From the NCBI GenBank assembly GCA_002427885.1, contig DIZI01000010.1, forward strand, positions 493 to 63,362: 62,870 bases of DNA, in the 5' to 3' direction. Below are positions 52,438 to 61,881 of the stretch, piece after piece. The notes beneath the pieces were generated by a model that worked only from the letters and a program-made list of their open reading frames with translations, did no database searches and was not told where the DNA came from. Origin of the DNA: Paludibacter sp. UBA6032 (GTDB lineage Bacteria; Bacteroidota; Bacteroidia; Bacteroidales; Paludibacteraceae). The translations under genes were made by a program, and so were the position numbers. Position 1 is the stretch's first letter. Every line of letters begins with the position of its first letter.

Positions 52438-52471
52438 AAAAAAAACAGACCTTTTCGTGAGATAAGGTCTG
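52438..52471 (-). terminator. Terminator of the third endonuclease I gene (shared-sequence family, 3 of 3)
   Basis: CAGACCTT and AAGGTCTG arms with a T-run on the - strand. The stem is as in the two copies at 44382 and 47385, but the loop is the reverse complement (CGTGAG here against CTCACG on the + strand). Confidence 0.85.
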
Positions 52472-52514
52472 TCCGGAGATATTAGATTCAAATATGTCTT
52501 TAATTAGAAACAAT

Positions 52515-53567
52515 TCATTTGTTGACCACGAATTTCTGAATGGTTTTCCTGTTATCAACCTGTAATTGCAATAAATACATGCCGTTTTGCAGTTGGTCCA
52601 GCCGGATGGTATGATTCAGTCCTAACTGATTTTGCAGTAAAACCTGGCCATTTAAGTTATAAATAGTGTAAGCCGGATTTGCCTCATCGCATTGAATACT
52701 CAATTCGTTTTGAACAGGATTGGGCGAGATGGAAAAATAGATTTTCACCGCATCTACTCCTGCAGACAGCGACCATGCTTCTCCTTTATGAGTTCCCCAA
52801 ATATATTCAGCCAGTTCGGGATGATCGATAAAAGGGTTGCGATTGTGTTGAATACCATAAACAGCATTGTTACGGTTAATTTCTTTGGTGCTAACTGGAT
52901 CCTGACGTGTCCATTTTAATAGTAAGGAAACTGACCAAGATGATAGGGCAGGATAACTGTTTCCTGCAAGTTGGTCTGAAACCCAATTTGCTACTTTGTC
53001 GTCGTAAGAAGTTACCATGTAAAAGTAAGTTCGGGCAAAATCGCCTTTATATTCATCGGTTGGTTCAAAAACAATCCCAGAATATCCTGCAAATGTAGAA
53101 GGTCCCAACTTACTTCCATTTCCATAGGTCGCAGAGGGAGAAGTAGTTTCGCCAAAAGGATTATTTCCTCGCTGATTATTTACATATTTATCAGTTGGAT
53201 AAAGATGAAACAAATCTGTGTACATAGGAGTGGCATCATTGAACCAACTCTTTGGCATAGAATGTTCTCTGTTATAATATTGACATTCGGCTGAACCACC
53301 TGAACCACTATCTTGATTTGTTCCAAAAGTAAAAGTACAATTTGAATACATATCCCAAACTTTTCCATCGGCACGTTTATCTGTTGACTGAAAATCAGTC
53401 CACAAATTTGCATAGGTTCTTTCGGTGTGCGATTCAACAATTGATGAAAGTGACGTTTTAAGTGCTGCTTCAGTCTTCCCTACAGCAGAATTATAATATC
53501 CTGCTGGTACCTGAGCGAGAATGTAAATTGAAAGGCTAAGGAGAAAGAGAGTAAAAAGTTTTTTCAT
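52515..53567 (-). CDS. Secreted endonuclease I family protein with T9SS type A sorting domain (third)
   Basis: 350 residues with a signal peptide ending near LAQVP. The endonuclease I domain spans about 20-260: YNREHSMPKSWF, DLFHLYPTDKYVNNQRGNNP, EPTDEYKGDFARTYFY and IQHNRNPFIDHPELAEYIWGT split by strands. The type A CTD (SPNPVQNELSIQCDE, LQNGMYLLQLQVDN, KFVVNK) is C-terminal. It is close to the 355-residue copy at 33.3 kb in size and plan, so these two are likely paralogues, and the 949-residue protein is a domain-enriched relative. Confidence 0.92.
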   Translation of the reverse strand: MKKLFTLFLLSLSIYILAQVPAGYYNSAVGKTEAALKTSLSSIVESHTERTYANLWTDFQSTDKRADGKVWDMYSNCTFTFGTNQDSGSGGSAECQYYNREHSMPKSWFNDATPMYTDLFHLYPTDKYVNNQRGNNPFGETTSPSATYGNGSKLGPSTFAGYSGIVFEPTDEYKGDFARTYFYMVTSYDDKVANWVSDQLAGNSYPALSSWSVSLLLKWTRQDPVSTKEINRNNAVYGIQHNRNPFIDHPELAEYIWGTHKGEAWSLSAGVDAVKIYFSISPNPVQNELSIQCDEANPAYTIYNLNGQVLLQNQLGLNHTIRLDQLQNGMYLLQLQVDNRKTIQKFVVNK

Positions 53568-53836
53568 AAATTATGTATCTGATATTGTTTATTGGAATCC
53601 ATCCTGTTTTTTAAAAAGAGGGCAGCAAATGTAGGGAATTAGTTTTGAATATTATGGGTCTGTTTGCATATTTAAATGTTCATTACCTGAAAGTATAACG
53701 GAAATCTTCTTCCTGAGAATGTTTAACTGCTGTGTTTTACAAAGTAATTACAAATAAGGAGTCTGAAATATGTGTTACCGGAGGTTTGACGATCTTTTCT
53801 GTTTCTGTTTGTAAATACAACTATACGTTAAAATTA
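53568..53836. other. Intergenic region upstream of the third endonuclease gene
   Basis: About 270 bases with a -7 box (TACATTTG on the - strand, 53626-53633) and nothing else recognisable; the short + strand frame in it is not supported. Confidence 0.45.
53626..53633 (-). promoter_or_regulatory. -7 promoter element (TACATTTG) of the third endonuclease gene
   Basis: TAnnTTTG match on the - strand, 59 bases upstream of the ATG at 53567. Confidence 0.55.
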
Positions 53837-53879
53837 AAAGCCTTGCTTCGTTCTCTACATAAGAAAAAAGCAAGGCTTT
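53837..53879 (-). terminator. Terminator of the cohesin/beta-helix operon
   Basis: AAAGCCTTGCTT and AAGCAAGGCTTT perfect arms around a 19-base loop, followed on the - strand by TAATTTT. Confidence 0.85.
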
Positions 53880-53893
53880 ATCAGTTGTTTAAG

Positions 53894-56404
53894 TTATCGT
53901 TTTATGATTTTAAATAACTCTGTTTTTCCATTTATTGTAAGCTTCACGAGATAAATTCCCGAATCGTAGGTGCTGAAATCAAACGTTATTGTGTTTCCTT
54001 CCAATGAACGATTAACCTTCAACATACGACCAGTTGCATCAAACACTTCTATCTTCGAATCGTTGCCCTTCGGATTGCTTAAAGCAATGTGCAAACGATC
54101 GTCAACCGGATAGGGGTATAACAATGTATTCACACTTTTGGAAACGCTTAATCCTACCGTTGGCGAGAGTATAATAGCCAACGAATCGGCGGCTCCTAAA
54201 CCACAATCGTTCACACCCTGCACTTTGATAAGAGCGGATGTAAGTGAGTTGTCAAAACTAACCGTGATGCTGTTGCTTGTGCTGTTACCTGTTACTCCAT
54301 TAGATAACTGCCAGAAATATGATTGGGCAAATGGAATAGTGGGAACAGTATAAGTAATGTTGGAAGACCCTTTTAATAATATCGAATCTCCCGAAATGGA
54401 AGCAGCTGCTACCGGTTTTGGATTTGCATGTATCATTAAATCGTTCGAATAGACCAGGTTATCCGCTACACAGGGATCGGTTGAAATTACGCGACAGGAT
54501 ATTCTATCACTATTTACAAGTCCGGCTATCTGAAGAGTATCAGCATTTCCATCCGAAACCGGATTCCCGTTTTTCAGCCATTGATAACCAGGTTTACCGC
54601 CATTGATAACAAAAGCCTTAAAATGCATCGGTTCACCTTCACAAATAAACGGATTGGACTCATTCTGAATGACAGCAGAAACCGTACTCCTGTTTATCCC
54701 TGATACACTTCCATTTCTTTCGATCAGGATCGCAGGTGAACTTTCATTTACGGTGAACGTTTCGAAATGCATATTTGCCCGGGAACCGGCTTCAAAACCG
54801 GCTTTTGGAACAAACTTCAATCTCATAAGCACTCCCCTATGCTGTAAAGCTACGATTCCTGTTGATGCAAAATGAATCACTCCATCTTTTTCATTCTCAG
54901 CAGAAACCCAGTTTCTCGTCGAAGTTTCGGCAGTTTCCATACCTGCATAACTAAGTTTGGCATTATCGTATGAAATTTCCCCCTGAAAAGAATTTATTGA
55001 ATCGTGGGGTAAACTTTCGAGATAGAGCGGATAGTATAACACGCTATCGAAACGACAGATGCTTGTATCGGGTATCATAATCCTTGTATCAAAAACTTCA
55101 AACTTATTGGAATATGCCGGTGCACCTGCTGAATCGATAACACTGACAATAACTTGTCCGTGTTTCTTTCCGGTTAGAATCCCCGACTGGTTAATGCTTG
55201 CAACCGTCGAATCGCTTACTGACCATGTCCATGGCGGGATAGCCTCACCATATAGATTTAATTCAACGGATTCACTAATAATAAGAGCACCTTCTGACGG
55301 ATAAATAGATCGGTTTTTGAAGTTCATGGCCGAAAAATATCCGTTGGATAATGCTACTTTCATATTTTCGTTCATCAAGGCATTATTTAGCTCAATATTA
55401 GTTCCCCAGGGATAAGATAAAACCTTGAAACGCAGATATACCAAAGTCCCCTGACCAGCTAAAGAAGTTGTTCCTGCAAAAGCAACAGATACGCTTCCTT
55501 CAGCTTTTTTCAAAAATACCTGACAAGATTCCAAAAGTGTACCCGTCTGGACTATACTTTCGGGCAACAACAGATTCGGATTAAAACCGATTTGGAAATT
55601 TCCGGACGAAATGTTTAGTCCGGTCAAATCGGTGGTTAGTACCGGAATATCGATAGTTGCACCTTCCCATTGCGTAAGATTGCCGGGAACACTCAGTTTC
55701 AGAGGTCGAATCTCAATAATCTGAGTCGTGTCTCTAACACCATATGCATCCATAGCAACCACCTTCTCAATGCCACTGGCATTTGCCGTCAACAGACCAT
55801 TTTGATCAATGCCGGCTACACCTCCATTGGTTACATACCAGGTATAAGGAGCTGTTCCTCCGTAAACATTCATTTGTAACTGATCGCCTTTTGCAATTAC
55901 TTTAGTATCGGGATAAATGGTAATAGTCGGAGCTTGCAAAATGTTAATATGTCCCGGTATAAATGTTACAGCCGGTGATCCTTCGTTCAAATAATTATGC
56001 TTCCCATCCGTAAAACTAAGCGATATCCACCCGGGATTTTTTAGTATCCATCTAATTATAACCAGCTTTCCTTTTCCGGTTAATGGAGCAGTTCCTGCCG
56101 CGGCTAAGCTTACAATTCCGGATACCGAAGTATTCAGAACGGGCATACCAAGGAGTTCGCCTACTGTTCCGGTGATAATCGCCGATTCAGGTTGCAAATA
56201 ATTTGGGTTATAACTTAGTTGAAAGGAATACGAATAGACTTCTTTTCCAGTCAGTGTACTATCCACGTACAATGGCATTTCTAAAATAGAGCCTTGTACG
56301 GAAGTTGTGTCCGGCATTCGTAACCCAACAGATTGAGCCTGTACCCAACCTTCTGCCAATAGTATTGGCAGAAGGAAGAGGAATAAAACACTTATCTTCT
56401 TCAT
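53894..56404 (-). CDS. Three-cohesin-like secreted protein with Ig-like linkers and T9SS type A sorting domain
   Basis: 836 residues with a signal peptide (about 1-24). Domain order: cohesin-like 1 (25-155, IPxxSVQG-type start TTSVQGSILEMPLYVDS, FQLSYNPNYLQPES), Big_2-like bacterial Ig (160-228, PDTKVIAKGDQLQMNVYGG), cohesin-like 2 (230-370, FQIGFNPNLLLPESIVQTG), Big_2-like (375-440, GILTGKKHGQVIVSVIDSAG), cohesin-like 3 (440-575, GEISYDNAKLSYAGMET), two Ig/PKD-like domains (575-745) and a type A CTD (LYPYPVDDRLHIALSNP, DSGIYLVKLTINGKTELFKI). Cohesins bind dockerins, and the upstream gene in the same operon, 11 bases away, carries a dockerin-like pair. A surface scaffold is inferred; binding is not shown. 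Confidence 0.82.
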   Translation of the reverse strand: MKKISVLFLFLLPILLAEGWVQAQSVGLRMPDTTSVQGSILEMPLYVDSTLTGKEVYSYSFQLSYNPNYLQPESAIITGTVGELLGMPVLNTSVSGIVSLAAAGTAPLTGKGKLVIIRWILKNPGWISLSFTDGKHNYLNEGSPAVTFIPGHINILQAPTITIYPDTKVIAKGDQLQMNVYGGTAPYTWYVTNGGVAGIDQNGLLTANASGIEKVVAMDAYGVRDTTQIIEIRPLKLSVPGNLTQWEGATIDIPVLTTDLTGLNISSGNFQIGFNPNLLLPESIVQTGTLLESCQVFLKKAEGSVSVAFAGTTSLAGQGTLVYLRFKVLSYPWGTNIELNNALMNENMKVALSNGYFSAMNFKNRSIYPSEGALIISESVELNLYGEAIPPWTWSVSDSTVASINQSGILTGKKHGQVIVSVIDSAGAPAYSNKFEVFDTRIMIPDTSICRFDSVLYYPLYLESLPHDSINSFQGEISYDNAKLSYAGMETAETSTRNWVSAENEKDGVIHFASTGIVALQHRGVLMRLKFVPKAGFEAGSRANMHFETFTVNESSPAILIERNGSVSGINRSTVSAVIQNESNPFICEGEPMHFKAFVINGGKPGYQWLKNGNPVSDGNADTLQIAGLVNSDRISCRVISTDPCVADNLVYSNDLMIHANPKPVAAASISGDSILLKGSSNITYTVPTIPFAQSYFWQLSNGVTGNSTSNSITVSFDNSLTSALIKVQGVNDCGLGAADSLAIILSPTVGLSVSKSVNTLLYPYPVDDRLHIALSNPKGNDSKIEVFDATGRMLKVNRSLEGNTITFDFSTYDSGIYLVKLTINGKTELFKIIKR

Positions 56405-56415
56405 GGTTTTATCTT

Positions 56416-59400
56416 TTATTTACTGACCTGAAATAGTTGAGAATCTGTGTAATTAGCTGTTTGCATCCGAATAACGTAGGTTCCTGATTCGAGTAAATAA
56501 TCTTTATTTGTAATTTTAATCGAATAGGTTCCTTGTGTTTTATATTCATCAACCAAACCTGCTACTTTTTGTCCTAACAGATTGAATATATCAAATTTTA
56601 CCCACTTAGAGTTTTCGTCGAGTTGATAAACCAATCTGGCTTCATCCTTAAACGGATTTGGATAAAGAGCAGCCATTCCCTGTGGTTTATCTTCGAGCGT
56701 TGTTGCAAATCCGGTTCCGCTTTTCATAATAGTTATTGAGCCCGGTGTAGCTGTAAAGGTGAAGTCCTGCTCGTTCGCCAGAAATTTTTCAACACTAATA
56801 TCTGTCACGATTGATGATGGTGCAATCGCTTTTAATTTTAGATTAGCTAATGTTAGGCTACCGCTTAATGAAACCGATCTAGCCATAGCTATCGTAATTA
56901 AACCGGTCACATTATCAATATTAAATTCCATAAGCATGGACGAAAGAAGGTTCTCGACCGCAACAGCCTGCAGATATTGTGGATTAAATTTGAGTTTAAT
57001 ATCAGCACCCAACAACCCATCCATATTCGCAACGCTAAGTGGGACCGTAAACTCGTTACTATTATCCACGCTGGTACTTCCGATTGATAAAGCTACTGAT
57101 GAAAGTTCAACCGGGGATTTTTTCACTTTGTTGATTGGGAAAGTGGCATCCATTCCTACCACATATTGCAAAATCAACGAAGCATCGTAGGCGGTAATAC
57201 CAGCAGTTCCACTGACATCAGCTACTTGTTGTTGAGCTGGAGAAAGTGTCAGCAATGTTGCAGCATGTTTCAAAACCAATGAAGCATCATAAGCCTGAAT
57301 CAAACCATTCAGACTGACATCACCCATAAGTGGATTTATAGCTCCGGTTGTTTTCCAAGGTGTGAAATTAACCTGAGTAGTTACATATTCCTGATCAAGG
57401 CTTTCATCGGTAGTACCATTTGTCTGAATAGGACCGGCATTGCTTCCCCACCAACAATTAGGAGCCATAATATCAAATGATTTATCCACATTCTTGATTG
57501 CATAATAACGATTTTCGTTGAAATCGCAATTTGCGAAAACAGGATTGGATGCTCCGGTAGCATATACACCGTAATCATTTAAATTGAAGTGACAATTTGT
57601 GAATGAAGGGCTTGCATTAATAGTATTAATTCCCTGTTCTGCATATCGGATAATACAGTTTTTCATCTTACACAACGGATCGAGTGACTGATCGGTATAA
57701 ACTAAACCCGACCAGTCGGAAGTTGCCGGTGTGGTTGCCGTACTGTCGGAATTGGAGTCGCCACCATAAAAGTCATCCAGTATACTTGTAAATACAATCG
57801 TGCTGTCGGGCGTTGCACCACCCAAAGCTACTAAACCTCTTGATACTTCCATTCCGCATACATCCCAATAATACCATTGTTTCCTGAATTTACAAATTAC
57901 ACCGGGATTAATGGTCAATGACGCACTGGTACCGATTTTGTAGTTTTCGAAATAATATGGAATATTGTTTTTTCCGCCAAAGTTTCGTTTAGGAAGAGTA
58001 ATATCCTGAGTCAGAATTTCATCCCTAACTTTGATGACTTTGTACGTACTGCCGGAAATTAAATTCCCAACAGTTGATGCAGGATATGATACCAACGAAA
58101 TTTGCATTGGATAATTTTGTAAATTGTGGAAAGTACAACTATCAATTCTTGGGGCTGAAACTCCATTCATATCAACACCGCAATACAAGTTTTCGAAACG
58201 GATATTTTTAAGAGACGGAGATGCGCTTTGATTGATAATTCCATTGTTTCCATATTTAAATATTGCATGGTTAATGGAACTCAAATCCTCACTAACATCA
58301 TTAAAAGTAATCCAGTCTCCATTCCTATCCGTTGGTGGTAGTGTGGCGGATCCATTTTGATTCATGTCAGCGGGGTTTCCATAACTATCATCCAACGCAT
58401 TGGTGAAAACGACAGGATTAGCTGTTGTTCCTTGGATAATCAACTTCCCATTGACAATAAATCCATTGGCCTGATTCCATGAATAATCTTCTGAACCGAT
58501 ACCACCGGTGGATTTGAAAACAACTCCTGCCGGAATGGTAATGGTAGCACCTGAATTAATGGTACAAGGTGACTTCATAAGATAACTGATATTGGTAAAG
58601 CCTCCAAAATCCCGAATTGGAATAGTATCTGATTTTGAATAGGTTTCCTGAATAACTGTCAAAGCCATATAACCGACATTGAGAGCGGAACAATTTGTAA
58701 ATGTTGGATTTGAGAACATACTCAGTTCAATCGGAGAAAAATTAATATTATAGAACTGACAATTCGTAAATTCAGGATTGGCTGAGCCAACAACTACCGC
58801 TCCGAAATATTGACATAACTGAAGAACGCTGTTCTCTATAGTAGCATGTGAGTTTTCAATCCGCACTCCGGAACTAGCATAAGATATTTCGCAGTACTTG
58901 AGTGAATTAACTGTATCAGACACCATGCTGTTATCGACAAACTTAATACCACCGGGTCTCACATAATACGGTTGACCCCAATCTCCTTTCGCCGGAGCTG
59001 TGGTATTTCCGTTATTATTGGAATCACCACCTTTCGAGTCATCGTTAAATGATGTGAAATAGATTTTGTTTGTTGCTGTACCATTGGCAATCAAATTACC
59101 ATTTACGATAATATAGGTATTGTATGGCCAACTATCGCCTCTGAATTTTACAACAACATCAGGTAAAATTGTCAACTTAGCATTGCTCGAAATAGTCAGT
59201 TTATCAACCACATACGCAATGTTGGCAATACCTGCCATAGTTCGTGGAGCCAAAGTGGCTCTTGTTGAAAGTGTGCCTTCAATAACTTTTATTGCCTGAC
59301 TGGAATTAGATACAAATGTTATGTGCGAGAAAGTAGGATTAGCTGTCAATGACATGGCAATCGGATCCAAACTACAATTTTTAATATCAACACTATCAAT

Positions 59401-61881
59401 CAAAGGAGTGGAATTTCCATTGCAATAAACGCCATAGTTTGATGAGTTGGTAATCGTTGAATTTTTCAGTTTTCCTGCTGCATTTTCAAAAGTTACACCA
59501 CCTTCATCAAAATTACCGGGATATTTAATTATTGCATTGTTTATCAAGCAAAAAGCATCATCGCTTGTCGATCTGAATTTAATGGATCCCCAATCACCAG
59601 CAACAGGTGTCGATGCATTTCCATCACCGTTAGTATCATAAGGATTCCCTGCATTGTCATCCTTAATGGAAGTAAATATAACTTTTTGATCGGCAGTACC
59701 ATTTACTTTTAATCCGCCATCAACAAATATGTCATATCCATCATTATTATTGAGAACCTTAATAACAACACCCGGATCAATATTTACATAAGTTCCTGAA
59801 TTGATTGTCATATCGGACAATAAGACGTATGTAATATTCGTAAATCCGGCCACATCACGTTTTTTGATAGTACCATTCAAACATACATTTCCACCAATTA
59901 AGCCCAATGCATTCCAACCCACATTGGTATAAGTAATACCGGAAATGGTTGGATTGGATGGTCCTGAAATATTGATAGGGGTGTAAAGAATATTCACCAT
60001 CTGATCGTTTGACAGAACCGGACTGGCCGAACGATAACAGGAAACTGCATAATGCAAATCCTTAAACTCGCAGTTGGAGATTGTAGGACTGGCATCAATA
60101 ATTCCAATTGCCGTATTGTTAACATACTCTGTTACGCTGCACGATGAAAATGGATACCAATTAATCTGAGCATATTTAACACGGCAATAATTCATTGTTC
60201 CACCACTACCGGGATTGAAGATAATGCCACCCCAGTCGCTCACTACAGGCGAAGTTACAGTTCCATCTTTATTGCAGTCGGCAGGATAACCATAGTTATC
60301 ATCCCTTGCCGAAGTAAAATTAATCATACTGTCAGCAGTAGCATTTGCTATCAGGTTTCCATTCACAATAATCCGGTGGTAATACCAATCGCCTGAATAT
60401 GACTTAATGGTAATTCCTTTGTTAATCGTCAGGGTTTTGCCACTGGGGACGGTTATTTCGTCCAGTATCAAATAAGTAATATTGGGAACATCAGTAAAAG
60501 CTCTGACTTTCAACGTTCCACTCGCCAACATTTCGCCACCGATTATACCAATTGCATCATAAGCATTATCCGAAAATGATAGTGTGTTAGTACTCATTGT
60601 TGGATTAGCTTCGAACGACATAGCCAGCGGAGTCATTTGGCTGGATCCAATCGTATTATTTGTCAAAACAGGATTGGATGTTCCTTGCATATAAACACCA
60701 ATATAATTATTCGATATATCGCATAAATCTATTGTTGGTGAGGCATTGATAGTGTTGACTCCACCTCTGTTACCCGAACCGGCATAGCGAATCATGCAAC
60801 GACGTAATAAACAACCGGTATCAGAACTGGCATCCTGAAAATAGATACCATTCCAGTTTTGGGACTGTGGAGCCGTGGAAGTTCCATCTTTATTGGTATC
60901 CCCTCCCCAATTATCGTCACGATATGAAGTAAAATAAATATTTTCTCCTACTGACGCATTAGCAACCAAAGTACCTTTAACATTCAAGGTGGCACCATCT
61001 TGAAACTTGAGTATATTAGCGGAACCTACCATAAGGCTTCCTGCTTCCTGAATTTCATACCAGGGGAATAAATATGGTATATCAATAGTAGGAAGTGTCA
61101 TGGCAGTATTTAGATAATTGAAATTTATCCTAACGGCAGTCCAGTTATTCCCACTAAAATTATTTAGTCCTGTAACTGTTAGGCTAGCAACACTATTGTA
61201 AGTGATGGGATAATTACACGAACTAATTATTACATCTGATATACCCACATGGGCGTTTTCATTTAAAGCTAAACCATTATAGTAATTTTGAATGTGAACT
61301 CCCGCTAATGTAACATGGGAATTGCTGTTTGCCCGTACACCATCATAATTATTCAGTGCATTCGTATTAGATGTACTAATAGCACCACCGGTCATATTTA
61401 AAATACCGGTACCTTCAGTAACGATGGCATTATTTAAGAAATTTGTCACATTGGTATTATTCAGGGTTGCTGTTCCTTTATTAACAGAAAATTCCGAACC
61501 ATAAGCAATTTCACAATCAGTAAGGTTGACACTACCGGTGTTCCAATAGTCTCCAATTTGAATCTGACCCCAATTGCCGGGTTGAGGACTTACATTGCCG
61601 GAAGTGAAAGTAACATTTGTTGCGTTCAATGTACCATTGATGTACAAATTTGCAGAGTTATTGAATTTTACCGTTACGCCCGACTGAATAGTCAGCGTAA
61701 ATCCCGATTGCACAGTTAGATAAGAAGGAATGACATATGGACTTCCGCTCAAATCTAAAATTGAGTCTTTCGAAATTGTACCCGTAAGCTCGGTTTGTGC
61801 AAAAAGAGGTAAAACCATCAGGCAGGAGAACGAAAAGAATAAAACAATTCTTTTCGTGAATTTAGATAAGATTGTTTTCAT
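56416..61881 (-). CDS. Giant beta-helix repeat protein with dockerin-like and cohesin-like modules and T9SS type A sorting domain
   Basis: 1821 residues with a signal peptide (1-29). Residues 30-1515 form a right-handed parallel beta-helix with a repeating unit of roughly 200 residues. Each unit has a (Y/V/I/N)FTSxxDD loop followed by a DxNxDGT-like calcium-site pattern and DWGGIxF; six such loops are visible (for example FTSYRDDNWGGDTNKDGT). At about 1518-1588 two dockerin-like calcium loops occur (GDVSLNGLIQAYDASLVLKH and DVSGTAGITAYDASLILQYV). A cohesin-like domain follows (about 1595-1705, LLGADIKLKFNPQYLQAVAV). The type A CTD is at about 1735-1821 (LYPNPFKDEARLVYQL, ESGTYVIRMQTANY). No lyase catalytic residues are recognised, so an adhesin or scaffold role is as likely as an enzyme. 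Confidence 0.82.
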   Translation of the reverse strand: MKTILSKFTKRIVLFFSFSCLMVLPLFAQTELTGTISKDSILDLSGSPYVIPSYLTVQSGFTLTIQSGVTVKFNNSANLYINGTLNATNVTFTSGNVSPQPGNWGQIQIGDYWNTGSVNLTDCEIAYGSEFSVNKGTATLNNTNVTNFLNNAIVTEGTGILNMTGGAISTSNTNALNNYDGVRANSNSHVTLAGVHIQNYYNGLALNENAHVGISDVIISSCNYPITYNSVASLTVTGLNNFSGNNWTAVRINFNYLNTAMTLPTIDIPYLFPWYEIQEAGSLMVGSANILKFQDGATLNVKGTLVANASVGENIYFTSYRDDNWGGDTNKDGTSTAPQSQNWNGIYFQDASSDTGCLLRRCMIRYAGSGNRGGVNTINASPTIDLCDISNNYIGVYMQGTSNPVLTNNTIGSSQMTPLAMSFEANPTMSTNTLSFSDNAYDAIGIIGGEMLASGTLKVRAFTDVPNITYLILDEITVPSGKTLTINKGITIKSYSGDWYYHRIIVNGNLIANATADSMINFTSARDDNYGYPADCNKDGTVTSPVVSDWGGIIFNPGSGGTMNYCRVKYAQINWYPFSSCSVTEYVNNTAIGIIDASPTISNCEFKDLHYAVSCYRSASPVLSNDQMVNILYTPINISGPSNPTISGITYTNVGWNALGLIGGNVCLNGTIKKRDVAGFTNITYVLLSDMTINSGTYVNIDPGVVIKVLNNNDGYDIFVDGGLKVNGTADQKVIFTSIKDDNAGNPYDTNGDGNASTPVAGDWGSIKFRSTSDDAFCLINNAIIKYPGNFDEGGVTFENAAGKLKNSTITNSSNYGVYCNGNSTPLIDSVDIKNCSLDPIAMSLTANPTFSHITFVSNSSQAIKVIEGTLSTRATLAPRTMAGIANIAYVVDKLTISSNAKLTILPDVVVKFRGDSWPYNTYIIVNGNLIANGTATNKIYFTSFNDDSKGGDSNNNGNTTAPAKGDWGQPYYVRPGGIKFVDNSMVSDTVNSLKYCEISYASSGVRIENSHATIENSVLQLCQYFGAVVVGSANPEFTNCQFYNINFSPIELSMFSNPTFTNCSALNVGYMALTVIQETYSKSDTIPIRDFGGFTNISYLMKSPCTINSGATITIPAGVVFKSTGGIGSEDYSWNQANGFIVNGKLIIQGTTANPVVFTNALDDSYGNPADMNQNGSATLPPTDRNGDWITFNDVSEDLSSINHAIFKYGNNGIINQSASPSLKNIRFENLYCGVDMNGVSAPRIDSCTFHNLQNYPMQISLVSYPASTVGNLISGSTYKVIKVRDEILTQDITLPKRNFGGKNNIPYYFENYKIGTSASLTINPGVICKFRKQWYYWDVCGMEVSRGLVALGGATPDSTIVFTSILDDFYGGDSNSDSTATTPATSDWSGLVYTDQSLDPLCKMKNCIIRYAEQGINTINASPSFTNCHFNLNDYGVYATGASNPVFANCDFNENRYYAIKNVDKSFDIMAPNCWWGSNAGPIQTNGTTDESLDQEYVTTQVNFTPWKTTGAINPLMGDVSLNGLIQAYDASLVLKHAATLLTLSPAQQQVADVSGTAGITAYDASLILQYVVGMDATFPINKVKKSPVELSSVALSIGSTSVDNSNEFTVPLSVANMDGLLGADIKLKFNPQYLQAVAVENLLSSMLMEFNIDNVTGLITIAMARSVSLSGSLTLANLKLKAIAPSSIVTDISVEKFLANEQDFTFTATPGSITIMKSGTGFATTLEDKPQGMAALYPNPFKDEARLVYQLDENSKWVKFDIFNLLGQKVAGLVDEYKTQGTYSIKITNKDYLLESGTYVIRMQTANYTDSQLFQVSK

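Noticed and set aside
56416..61881. Pectate lyase identity for the giant beta-helix protein
   Set aside because: The beta-helix fold fits, but I cannot see a lyase active-site pattern; the fold alone is shared with adhesins.
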